NCBI GenBank assembly: GCA_930367205.1
Contig: OV884013.1
Span: forward strand, 85,809,333 to 85,873,332
Reading direction: 5' to 3'
From: Acanthosoma haemorrhoidale
Lineage: Eukaryota; Arthropoda; Insecta; Hemiptera; Acanthosomatidae
Length of the DNA stretch: 64,000 bases
The notes under the pieces were generated by a model. That model was not told where the DNA came from. It did not search any database and was given only the letters and a program-made list of their open reading frames with translations. This document shows positions 1-11,019 of the stretch, piece after piece. How positions within the stretch are numbered: position 1 is the first letter of the stretch; every line of letters begins with the position of its first letter. A program made the position numbers and the translations under genes.

Positions 1-2148
1 ACACATCCTCACCTGACGTACATTCTAGCCATTACCCTTTGGCCAGGCTTCTATCAGGATTCCTTCATTTCATCATAGGTCCAGAAATGTTATCCGAAGA
101 GATAAATAAACAGATTTTAGTCTTAAACATGGACATCGAAGAAATTTTGCAAGATTCTGGTCAAGATTTATGACTGATACAGATGGCAGTTATGTTTAGG
201 TTGTCATTGTTTAATTCAAATCTATAGTAATATAATGTATTAATGGCAGTTCAGAAAACAAAAAAAAACCTTGCTGTGCTGCAATTTTGCCTCTGGATCT
301 ATTTATGAGTTGTTTAGCAGAAAACACACCACTTTGCTAATTAAGAAATAATGAACCGAAGACAACATACAATTGAAATCAAGGAAGATGTAGAAAGAAG
401 ACTATAGTTTTTCTCTTAGGCTCCTTCAGGCAAGTTCTGTAACCACATAAAAAAAACCTTTTTAGATTTCCTCCAACTAATAAGGTAGTTTTTGAAATAT
501 TCTCCCATAAGCCAAATACAATTGTTTGTTGACCATTGTTTTATCAGATCATAATTCTAACCACTGAGTGCCATGGAAAAATATTTGATTGCTATAAAAA
601 TGATAAGTTTTTTCAAAATTTTAAATACAATCAAAACAACACTTATAAATAAATACAACCAGTGTATATAAGGAGATTAGTGCCTGCAATAGTAAAAGTC
701 ACAGAAATAAAAATCGGGGAAATCCATTGTTACCGTTAAAATAAAATAACAATTAAAAATGTCAAAGAAATGTGACTATATTTTATTATTGCATGTTGCA
801 TTTTCAATGTTGGAAGGGAGGGTGAGTTATCAGCAGATAACACCTTTCTCGCTCTTTCTTGGCGTTTATGTAAAACATTGCAAGATAACAGCCCAAAGCA
901 TACATAATAAATAAACAGTGAAGTTGACTGATAAGAATTCATGTAGTGAAATTTTCTTTATTTCCAGACATGATATCAGTATATCTGGTTTCAGATTTAG
1001 TGGCTGTTGTGTAAGTTGGAGAACCTATCCAAAATTTGAAATTGAACTTCAGTTCAGCAGGGTACTAAAGTTTTGCAATCATTTTTTTTTTTTTTAAATA
1101 AATTACATTTTGCCTGAAAAATTTTAAAATATTTTTGGTTCTAATGAGCAAAGAAACTATTAGAGCCAATTTTTATTAAAAATAAATATGGCTTATTTTT
1201 TTATGTGTTTTTGTTGATTTTTCTTTGAGTTTTTGAGTTTGTCCCAGAATTCATTCCAAAATTTGTGCTTTTAAGAACTAACTAACCATGTAAAAAAGCA
1301 CTCTTGTAATTTAAAATGCTTAACTACAACCTGTGTACCTGATACCTGTGTACTACTTTTTTCAAAATCTTATTCACCTCAAACCATCAATCATTAAACC
1401 ATAAAACTTATTCACTCATCCAACTTAACTGATTCACCTGAATCTTTATTACTTTGATTTGATGCATACATTAAGTACTGATGTTAAGTAACTGATTCAG
1501 AAGAATTGAATTGTATGAGCACTCATAAGTACCGATACTTTGATACCATGCCTTCATTGAGTTTTAGTATCGATACTTTAGTTTAGTGGGAACTAACCTC
1601 CTCTTGATGTTTTGAGTTAATGTAGTACTTACACACAGTAGTTTACAATACAGACTCACTGTTTACTCTAAACCAGTAAGTAGCGAGTCTGGCACCAGCT
1701 TGATCTTATACCATTGATCTGAATAATATTAATTAATCTTGATGTAAATAACCCCCTCATCACAAATTTTTCTTTTGATTGTTTCCAAACAAGTATATTT
1801 ATAATAATTATTGTATATCAAAGTTGTAAGTGGTTTGAAAATCATGGTTCATTCTTTCAATAAACATCAGTTTTTTAATATTGTACTAAAAATGTTCAAA
1901 GACCATTAATGTTTTTGTTGATTTTTATTGGAATGGCTTGAGAACTTATTTGAAGAAAAGTTCATTAAAGAATATTATTCAATTGATTATAATGTAATAC
2001 ATTCACTGGTGATAATATCTTTCTCTATCAAATTTAATCAAAGTAAAATTAATGGGAATATAAGATTAGTTATTACACAATATTGCATTTTCAAAAATAA
2101 TTCTAGACTGCATTTCTCTTTTCATTTAGATGATATTTTAATGATTAC
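1..2148. other. AT-rich stretch left of the GMC exon, no gene recognised
   Basis: I see no exon, RNA gene or classifiable repeat here. The short open frames are AT-rich and uninteresting. Further 3' exons of the minus-strand GMC oxidoreductase should lie to the left, but no sequence for the next conserved GMC blocks is visible in these bases. They are therefore probably beyond the window edge. Confidence 0.6.
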
Positions 2149-2290
2149 CTTTGCAAGAGTAAGGTGAAGGTTCACTGAAGTATCTCCAGTTAACTCCTGT
2201 AAACTGCAGGAATGGAGATAAAAGGGGGATGGACATGATAATATTCTCTGGGCCACCAGCTTCAATCAGAAGTACATTCCAATCTTCAAT
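2149..2290 (-). CDS. GMC oxidoreductase (glucose dehydrogenase-like), second coding exon
   Basis: This is an internal exon of a flavin-dependent GMC oxidoreductase, the secreted FAD enzyme family that includes insect glucose dehydrogenase. Read on the minus strand, an acceptor (pyrimidine-rich, ending TTTCAG) precedes 2290. The frame then reads IEDWNVLLIEAGGPENIIMS, followed by about 27 more residues containing NWRYFSEPSPYSCK. LLIEAGG is the family's second FAD-binding block, in which the Glu contacts the FAD ribose. The NWxYxxEP...CxG block follows in known GMC proteins. A donor GTAATC begins at 2148. The exon is 142 bp, entering in phase 0 and leaving in phase 1. It continues the exon at 30632-30862 in frame. 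It was too short to stand out as a long ORF. Later exons, including the substrate domain and the catalytic His, are outside the window. Which GMC subfamily it belongs to cannot be decided. Confidence 0.88.
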
Positions 2291-3346
2291 CTGAAACATT
2301 AGAAGACTGATATATAAAGAAGAGTGATACGAGTATTTGTAGACATGTCAAATAAAAATGTTTATTATAGGAATAGATCAATTTGCACTCCAAGATTTGT
2401 CCGAAATCAGTGTAATATCAAAAACATCAAGAGTTTCAAAATATTACAGTGTGTGTGTGTCGAGTACGTCATATAACTAATATGTAATGCTAATAATGAT
2501 GTTAATTATCAGGTTTCATGGTTTCCCAAAAAAATTAAAAATTGAATAAACTTTCTAATTAGACTTAGCAAAACAACTAATCCTAATAACTAATATTGAG
2601 CCATCAAAGCGCCAAAATATCTAGAATAAATCATTTTTGCTTTTCAATCACTTTCCCACTATTATAATAAACTAACCTTCTTACAAAAAAAATTAATTAT
2701 ATTAGATCTGAGTGGATGTATTTGTTTGGAATCAGCTTATGCTACTGAAAAAATGGTATTAGATTTTCATCATATTTATTTATTGGAAATGTTTTGTCAT
2801 TCTATAACAGATGATCTTAGGATGGAAATAAGATGGAAATTGTTTAAACCATACTGACAGAATGATGATCATTCCAAACCATCTCGTATAACCTGTTGTA
2901 AAACTACACAGTACATTGAAAATGTTGTCCATGAAAAAATTTAATGAGAATCTAAACATTCCCATACTAGACAAAATCTCTTGGATGGCAGTCAAGGCAA
3001 GTTATGATTATTTTTGTAAAAAAAATATGGAACGTAGGAAAAGCGGTGTCAGTATTTTTGTTTCCTTAGGAAAATAAAACAAATATTAAAATTGAGTCTC
3101 AGAGAAACGGGTGGTTGGGCAAAGGAGTTAAGCTTATTTCAAGTAACATTTTTTGTAAAATTATCCAATGGCTCGCTCTTGAAAATAGTTTTTTTTTGCT
3201 GCAAAAAGTTTCGAGAATTTTTTGATAGCCCACACGATAAGATTTCGGGCGATTAAAAAATAGGCTAAATTGATTATATTAATATTTGATTTTATTATCA
3301 ATCATTCTTTCATCAACCCAATGTGATTCTCAAAAAATACATTTAT

Positions 3347-3397
<51 letters not shown>

Positions 3398-4647
3398 CTC
3401 AGCTAAGTATGAGTTAACAGTTTACTAATTACATAAGTTGATTAAATACAAAGCATTAGTGAAGCACTGTATACACAAGCACATTTACTTAAACTGGTAT
3501 TCTCTAATTCGTAGTAATTTTATTTTGTAGATTATTTTAATATAAAAATGAAATATTTAAATTAAGTATTATGTACAGTACACAAAATTTTAAATCTGCA
3601 GTGGTGGCTTAGAGAAAAAAAATATGTTGAATAAAATATTTAATTTTTAATGGATTAACGTGATACTACTAATCTATATTAGTTACAACTGGAGTAAATA
3701 TCACCGTAATACTTGACTGAATTCATGCAGACATTTAATTATTAGGCAAGCTATGTATCTACCTACCAATCTCCATGTTCAATTGCGCTAGTATCAAACC
3801 TATTAGTTAGTCATGGCCTTCCACCAAGTTCACGAAAGGGAATTCCCCCATCCCAGGCCATTTAAACTCAACACACGCTGTCGCAAATAGGATGTATTCG
3901 GCTTGTGACAGGAATGTGAAATTGACTGTTCTACAATGATACAACTTGTTGACTACAGAAGGTTATCAGAATGGAATGCTACATAATTACAGTTTTTTTT
4001 TTCTCCAATGCTAGAGAAAATTTAAGGTGTTTTCCTCCAATTCTCATCTCAGAGCTTGACTATCGTTTTCTTTGAGCATTAAATTATATTTAGTGGTTAA
4101 TTATGCTCACTAAGATAAAAGGATAGTGAATGAAAGGATCGGTGATTTAATCACTTTCTTTGTTTTATCCATTATATGATAGATGAACTTAATTTATCAA
4201 CGATTGCATTTGTGCTATGTGCTCTTATATACCTCAGGGAAAAAATTTGCATAACAAATGGTTATAAAACCATGCAGATGTAAGCAGGGTGGTAAGTTTA
4301 TCACAGGACATTATTGTATAAAATTTCTCACTCCCTGGTAAGAACCTTACTCATGCAAGTTTGTTAAGGGTTTGATGAAAGGGAGATAGTGAAAATAGCT
4401 CTATTTTATAAGGAAATTCAATTTCATATTGAACTAAAGTTTTTTTTTCTTCATATTTTCCATCTTTCTATTACACTTAAAAACTTATCAGCAGCTTAAA
4501 GGTGTGAGATAAACAATTTAAATTTCAGACCGATTATTAAATATTTTTATTACCAAAGCAGTAGAACACACCAACAGACAGACGATTGACGTGTCTTCAT
4601 ACATGACGATTGACACTTTATCAAATTACAGTAGAGATTACAGCAGG
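2291..4647. other. Intronic AT-rich sequence
   Basis: Apart from an AT microsatellite I recognise nothing here. The short open frames on both strands have no family resemblance. Confidence 0.5.
3350..3393. repeat. (AT)n microsatellite
   Basis: About 22 uninterrupted AT units, read directly. Confidence 0.97.
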
Positions 4648-4850
4648 ACAAGTATCTGGAATGCCGCCGGGTGTAGCAATGGCTATGCAACTTTGGAGTA
4701 CAGTTCAGTCTGGCTGGTCTGGTCAGTATGTCAACATCGGGCGCATTAGCAATCATTCAAACGTCTATCGTCCTTTTTTTTTTTTCTCCAGCTATAAGCA
4801 AGAAACATCAGGGGATAACAGTTGGTCCAGAGATCAGAAGCCTCGCCATA
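4648..4850. repeat. Diverged dispersed repeat, copy 1
   Basis: This segment aligns by eye with 5425-5612. Shared anchors, in order, are AATGCCGCCGGGTG, a TGGAGTA..AGTC/ATCTGG block, ATGTCAACATCGG, GCAATC, a poly-T run followed by CTC, and a GTCCA(A/G)AGAT block. The order is conserved with indels. It covers the middle of a 100-codon plus-strand frame (4610-4912), which is probably not a gene. On the minus strand both copies give short similar peptides ending in PPGGI or TPGGI. This could be a decayed transposon, but the family is not recognised. Confidence 0.6.
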
Positions 4851-5424
4851 TTTTCTTCATTATTTACAGGTCATTTATTAAAGGTTTTACTAGATTAATT
4901 TTATTTCACTAATTATAACATAAATTGTATTTTTAAATTTGTACAAACGAAATGTAAAACATAAAGTGAAGAAAACAATATCGAGTGGGACTTAGCGTAA
5001 GTTGAATGATTCTGAAAAAGCTACTCTGTGGTTCTAAACAAAAATACTTCATTTATTTCTCAAACTATCAGGACTACTGAAAAACAACTTTTCGACGAAT
5101 ATTAAACGTGTTATAAAGTGATCACGATTGGAAAAAAATCATTAATAATTTTACAAATAGTAATAGTTATTGAAACGACTTTTCACGTTTATTTTATTAT
5201 TTTCGTAGTAACCGTTATGGTATTTTACCTCAAAACATCAGCATATTTCAAAACATGTAGAATATTACATTATTATTATATTTATGATTTGAATGTAGAA
5301 CCTTTCCATTCTTGCTTAGAGATGAATAGATACATGTTATGTGCAGTTTTAAAAAATATTTTTAAACGCATTTAAATGTCAATTTCATCATAGGAACTCT
5401 TGCAACATGGCTAGCTGACTAGTT

Positions 5425-5612
5425 TTAATGCCGCCGGGTGGAACAAGTTCTGTGCATTTCTGGAGTATAATCCAATCTGGTCGGGTTTGCATGTCAACAT
5501 CGGACGCTTTTGCAATCGTTGCTTAAATAGAATCGACTATAAATTAATATTTTTTTTTCTCGACAGATAAGTGCACTGATGAGAACACACTGGTGTCCAA
5601 AGATTATAAGTA
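5425..5612. repeat. Diverged dispersed repeat, copy 2
   Basis: This is the partner of 4648-4850 in the same orientation, about 780 bp downstream. The best-conserved core is from AATGCCGCCGGGTG to GTCAACATCGGACGC. Similarity fades on both sides, so true ends are not defined. Confidence 0.6.
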
Positions 5613-8600
5613 TATATGTCCTGAATGTGTGAGCAGCCCAAAGTGCTTGTGGCTGAAATGAACGTCACCTGCAAGTAACATATCTTGATATTTTTATTTA
5701 GTGGTAATTTAAATGTTCCTGATAGTAAGTCACATGCCAACAGTTCTACTCGTAATTGACTGCCATCTTCGCGCGCTTTTTCTCCCGCTGTCCAGATGAG
5801 ACCGGTCTAGGGAAGTTCATTTCTGCGACGACAATCTGAGTGGAAACGTTTTTTTTGTCTTGCAATCAGTTACTTTGGGTGCCCCCTCCCCTATCATATT
5901 GCAATATTTGTTTGCATTCAGGCTACCCATATCCCTTCTTTCTATTCCTAACTTACTTTCAACTGCTGCATTGCAACCTTTTCGTCAGCTTTACCAGTCA
6001 CACAAATTCCTTAAATTAATTCTTTAGGTCTGCACACCTGAACCTACCAGAAACACTTGTTTTTCCATCTTCAATTTTTATTGAGTTATTTCCCTCCAAC
6101 AGTATTGCATCGGTAAAACTTTTGTTTTGTTTGTGTTTAGTGTAATCAATATACGATTTGTTGTCTTTGAAATCAGTTCATAAAGATTGTCATTTATTTT
6201 TATTAATGATAAATAGTAAGTAACATTACAACAATTGAATCGTTTTCCTTACAGCATTGACCCATACCTTGTTGCATTAGAATGTGTCAAGTTAATTTAT
6301 CTAATTGCGAAAACCCTTACCCCGTACTTCTAAAAGATCCATCCTGATAAAAGTCCCGGAGTACCATTGATAAATAATTTATAACTGACGCGTGGGCTTA
6401 GAAACCGTCAATTCAAGGTTAGGAATGAAGAGATTTTCCCGTCTGGTCTAGAGACTTGTCCTAGAAGTTTTGAAAGACCTATTCTAGGAGGTCTGCTGTA
6501 TTGTTCGAATCGAATAGAATCGAAACATATTGCCTTGAAGTTATTAATACGCGATGTCTATTCAATTATACCGTCTAGAACAATGTGCATTGCACATGCG
6601 TATTTTATACCACTGACTCGTTATATTCTAACTAGGGGTTAAAAGATAAAAGATTATGAGAGTTGAGAGTGTTAATTGTTGTCTAGAGATTCAGCCAAAT
6701 AATGCCATTGAGTGCCTTATACCCTATTTTATTTTCACTGCCCAAAGCATTATTTTGTTTACCTCAACCTCAGAGTATCCCGTATACAAGATGTCATGTT
6801 CAAAGCTGGTACTTCAGCCAACCTCCAATTATATCTGCACGATGGCAGGACATAAAATGCAGTGGTACGGAATTATTAACACTACGTGCCCGCTTTGAAG
6901 AAGCCGCAGATTGACAAAAGCACTAAGCTACACATTTTAATTTAAAAACAAAATTGTTTCCGACTAAAATTGTTTATGTACAATATTTATTTTATTGACG
7001 TTGAACTGACAATATTTAGAGAAACTTAAATTATTGATTAAAAAACTGCTAAAAGTTTAAAAGCTTTTGGCTAAAAGTGCATTAATTTTATTTGTTAAAT
7101 AATCTCGCCCACTGAAAATCGGCTTTTCAAATTGCAAATGGCTAAAATCTCGATTGTAAAAATTCTGTTAAAATCGCCTGGACCAAACACTATATTTTTG
7201 GAATATCCTTGAAAGTATTTTTGCCGTCTTTAGTGTGTCCTTAAACAAGGAGGGAAAAAATCAAAAGTAGCTTTTGAGCTGGGCCATGAATAATTTTGAA
7301 AGCTAACAAAACTTGCACAACATTTTTTATGTTTAATTTTTTTTATTATACTTCAACTTTTTTTTTGTTTTAACCATCACCTAATAAGCATATTATAAGA
7401 GGTTTTGGAATATAAATTTAAAATTTCATATCGATTAAATCATTTCTACGACCACTAGTTATCATAGGTCATACAGACAGCAAACATAATAAAGAATATT
7501 ACTCTACACTACCTCAATGAAAACGAAAAAGGTATAATATGATTCAAGTAGTACAAGGGTATGATACAGGATGTAATAAGTCATGTTCAGGATAGTGGAA
7601 AAGCACCCAGGCGGAGATCAAAAGGTTCAGATCTAGCCATGGCCTTGGTCATATGTTGTTGGCTTATAATAACCATTGAACCTCAATAGATTCTATTCAC
7701 GTCGAGCGTAAATAGAAATTTGTGACTTACTATGAACGATTTTGAAGGTATATATTTATTAAGAGTTAAGTTCCCTTCCAATATTGACTGAAATTTGGCA
7801 GTTTGATCACATTTATTGCAGTTTTGGAATACATCTTGTTTTCCTTTAACCTCGATAATGTAGTTTGTTAGTTTCCTTATCCTTGTAGACATCATTTCTG
7901 GTCATATGAACTTGTCTTCTATATGCTTGCTGTATTCCACATGTTTTGTGCAATAGTGCAAAAAACACCCTTGAAAGTGGAAATTATTCATATATAAAAA
8001 TTACATAACTTTTAAAGCCTCTGTGAGTAAGTTTTTATAAGGACTAAGTTCGTTCTCAAATAATAATGAAAATAAAATGATCTGTCTTCTTCCTTTGGTT
8101 TTAAAAATTTCCCAGTAGAAATGCATTCCTTCTCGATGTTGTTTCCTTTCTTCAGTCCACGCCTTGCCCGTTTTCAGTTTAGGCTTACCTGGAAACTATA
8201 GCGTCCTTTAATCTTTAAGTTGGTCGCGCTTAAGGTGCTCACAACTGCTGATGAATTATTAATGTTGTCTTTTATATACTTGTACTGTCCTTGAGTTTAT
8301 TATGTACATAGGACTGAAAGAATGCTGCGTTGAACGCAACCCATATATTTCAACACACTTACTTTCAATTTTAAATAATTTTGAAATAAAATGTTTTTCT
8401 ACATTTGTTGTCACTGATTATTATTTATCTAAATAACCCATGTCTACCATATCGTGAGAACACTTGTTGTTTGAGGGCCTTTGAATGAATACAATTACCT
8501 AAACAGGGGGTTTCCAAAAACACATGAATTAATAAAATCTCAAGTAATTTTCCTTTCTCAAAACTATTACACTTCCCTAATGAGCCAAATTATATCCGGC

Positions 8601-9273
8601 TCATACAAGACTTGCATAACTGACCGCAGCAACGTCATAGCTAACGTAAACAACGCGTATATCGCAATGAAGGATAATAACCAGGCTACCTTTCACGTGG
8701 AAATACCACCATGCTACCACCATTGATAAACATCAATCATGTAAATGGAAGCATGATTCGTACTTATTAGACCGCATATAAAAAAACCAATTCAATTGTA
8801 TAAAGAGGTAATGACGGGTTGATATTGTTCTGTTTTGTACAAAGGAACTCCACACACACACACACACACACACATATTCCGAGTAATTTAGAATCTGTTG
8901 ATTCAAAATATTTCTTATTGGCCTTCATATAATCAAAAGCTCTTTCAAACTAATTGTCCTTTATTATTTACATTAACGTCACGTTATCACCATGGCCATT
9001 TAACAAAAGGATCAAACGATTAGAAACAAAACAAATCTAAGGTCGACGGGCAGATTTCGATCAGGTGTGACATCTTGTTGCTCAAGTCCCTCCTTATGTT
9101 GTAACACGTGTCTTCACAAAGAGCAAAAGGTCTCGAAGCCAGACTGTTATAATACAAAAGTATTTTGTTAGTTTATGAAAACATATTTGGCTATATAGTT
9201 TACTACCTGAACGGGAAAAGTTCGATTTTCTCATAAGAGAGAGAATTTTGGCTTAGTAATTTCTACGCAATAA
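5613..9273. other. AT-rich intronic sequence without recognised genes
   Basis: Several short open frames occur (for example 6656-6898 plus, 7683-7895 minus, 8481-8726 plus). None shows a recognisable domain or a convincing pair of splice sites. The only clear repeat is a CA microsatellite. Confidence 0.5.
8850..8874. repeat. (CA)n microsatellite
   Basis: About 12 CA units, read directly. Confidence 0.95.
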
Positions 9274-9285
9274 ATGTTCTTGGTA

Positions 9286-9528
9286 TTTTTTTTTTTTTTT
9301 TTTTTTTTTCCTAAGCTCTCTAGTTAGAATTTTAGGATGAGGGAGAAATATAAAATATTTAGGGTGATCGGATCCTTGTACTAGGAGGACCTGCTTGAAG
9401 GTGGTGTGAGAGGAGTAAGGAGTGTGGGAATCCTCGGTGGAGGTTGATTGTTACGGTACAGTGGTGAGAGTCCACTTGACATATAGCCTTATCCTTGGAT
9501 ATATGTATATATGTATGGTTATAGCCTT
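9286..9528 (-). mobile_element. 5'-truncated LINE-A-group insertion (3' UTR only) with 12-bp TSD
   Basis: This is a minus-strand insertion. A run of about 24 T (9286-9309) is the poly(A) tail in antisense. It is followed by the 3' UTR of the LINE-A group up to about 9476, closely resembling 59270-59440 (both contain GCTTGAAGGTGGTGTGAG). The 12-bp direct repeat ATGTTCTTGGTA flanks it at 9274-9285 and 9529-9540. Bases 9477-9528, between the LINE end and the right TSD, are filler with two near copies of ATAGCCTTAT..CTTGG. That pattern suggests templated end-joining at the 5' junction. Confidence 0.85.
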
Positions 9529-9620
9529 ATGTTCTTGGTAGAAAAAATCTGGTTACCTATATGTAAAACCTCTCTCTCGTATATTGTATTACACAAGGTA
9601 ATAATCACCAGTTATTAACT

Positions 9621-9632
9621 AGCAACAAGAAC
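9621..9632. repeat. Left target-site duplication of LINE-A
   Basis: AGCAACAAGAAC, identical to 13643-13654. It abuts the 5' end shared with the second long copy (GAATCGATTG). Confidence 0.92.
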
Positions 9633-9906
9633 GAATCGATTGTTGCAACTAAACTTGAAACATTCAAAAAGGTTATCTTATCTTGAAATTAACCTAGCTC
9701 TCGTTCTGTCAAAACTGAATGCATAGTTTCTGAACAACAAGAGACGCTATCCATCTTCCATTGTGGCAAGAACTCTAATCTGGTAAAGCTTTGATATTTT
9801 AGTCAGTGGCACTTTGTTCCCTTGAAGACAGGTGAGTGATTTTAATTATTACAAGTGAGGCTCTCCCCCTTAACTGGGACGTGCGTCGCACGGACCTTTG
9901 TAGGGT
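9633..9906 (+). promoter_or_regulatory. LINE-A 5' UTR / probable internal promoter
   Basis: About 274 bp precede the ORF1 start. By eye it is about 92% identical to the 5' UTR of the minus-strand copy at 60678-60950, far more than the coding parts. Two features are kept in both copies: a consensus splice donor CAG-GTGAGT at 9829-9837, and the palindrome GTGCGTCGCAC at 9881-9891, about 15 bases before the ATG. Jockey elements generally carry an internal pol II promoter at the 5' end. Promoter function here is inferred. Confidence 0.7.
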
Positions 9907-11019
9907 ATGGCAAGCCGTAGGGACCCCAAAGGTGATGACTTTCATCATCCAAAGAGAGTATACCGAAAGCGTACTCTACCACAAGCCCCCGGAGTAAGTA
10001 CCTCCAATTCCTTCACCCCCCTAAACTCGAAAGCTCAGTCCGAGGCCAGCACATCCGCCGCCCCTGTTGCCCCCAAATCACCAACCCCCCCTAATATTAG
10101 GGTGGATTAACCGCTACGACCTCACGAGGTTACTAGCTGATAATAACGTTAAGAACTTTAAAATAGTACAGACACAGCAGAACACAAAGGTGCTCTGCCA
10201 CAGCGTGCATGACCAACAGCAAACAATTGCTGCAATTAGGGAATCAAAAATCCCCTTTCATACGTTCGCCCCCCGTGGTACTAAGCCCAACAAGAAGTAC
10301 TTGCTACACGGTTTCGATCTCTCTCACCCGATTGAGGAGATAAAAGCCCACATTAATAGCGTGGGTAGCAATATAATCGATGTATATCGATTGAGGCGCT
10401 CTGACCAAAATGGCGGGAAGACGGAGATCGAGCCGATTCTCGTAATCGGCGACCATACTCTCAAGGTGGAGAACTTAAAGCAACTCCGTCATATAAATAA
10501 TGTGCTCTTTAGAGTGAGCACCTTTCATGACAAAAGAGGCATTCCGATGTGCCTTAACTGTCAGGAATACGGCCATACAAGACGGTACTGCTTCAAGCAG
10601 GCCAAGTGCGTGAGGTGCAGCCAACCTCACGACATAAAAGACTGCCCCAGGGACGCTTCAATTCCTCTCAAATGCGCCAATTGCGGGGGAAATCATGTCG
10701 CGTCGTACCGACAGTGCCCGTATGGATTAAACTCCTAGAGACCGCAGAAATCAAGAAACAGGCACAGAATTTCACAGCTGGGCCGAGAAAAGCCACATTT
10801 ATGACTGCCCCCCCACCACCACGACAGACTGCCTCCTATGCGCAGATGGCGTCAGGTAACACCAGGGCTCCGGAAGTATCACTCCCAGCACCTCTACCTC
10901 AGCCCGCTAACAACAATGATGCTATGATGAGTGTAATGAGCGCTATGCTCACTACCATGAACAATCTCGCCGCACTGGTAGAGCGGCTATTAACACAGTC
11001 TGACCGGGTATCCAAATGA
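9907..11019 (+). pseudogene. LINE-A ORF1 (Gag-like nucleic-acid-binding protein), two frameshifts
   Basis: ORF1 proteins coat the element RNA and escort it to the nucleus. Translation starts at the ATG 9907 (MASRRDP, also conserved as RRDP in the other copy). The frame is lost at the C7 run 10085-10091, where it moves to a second frame. It shifts back near 10730, just after the last knuckle, and ends at TGA 11017-11019. The product would be about 370 residues. The middle part contains three CCHC knuckles typical of Jockey ORF1: CLNCQEYGHTRRYC, CVRCSQPHDIKDC and CANCGGNHVASYRQC (10549-10723). The C-terminal part is rich in Pro, Ala and Met. The first shift lies in a homopolymer, so an assembly error is possible. 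The stop overlaps the ORF2 start (ATGATG). Confidence 0.88.

Noticed and set aside
1..110. Minus-strand GWTYDEM-like peptide with a GTGAGG donor, a candidate third GMC exon
   Set aside because: The frame is broken by two adjacent stops and there is no acceptor where one is needed.
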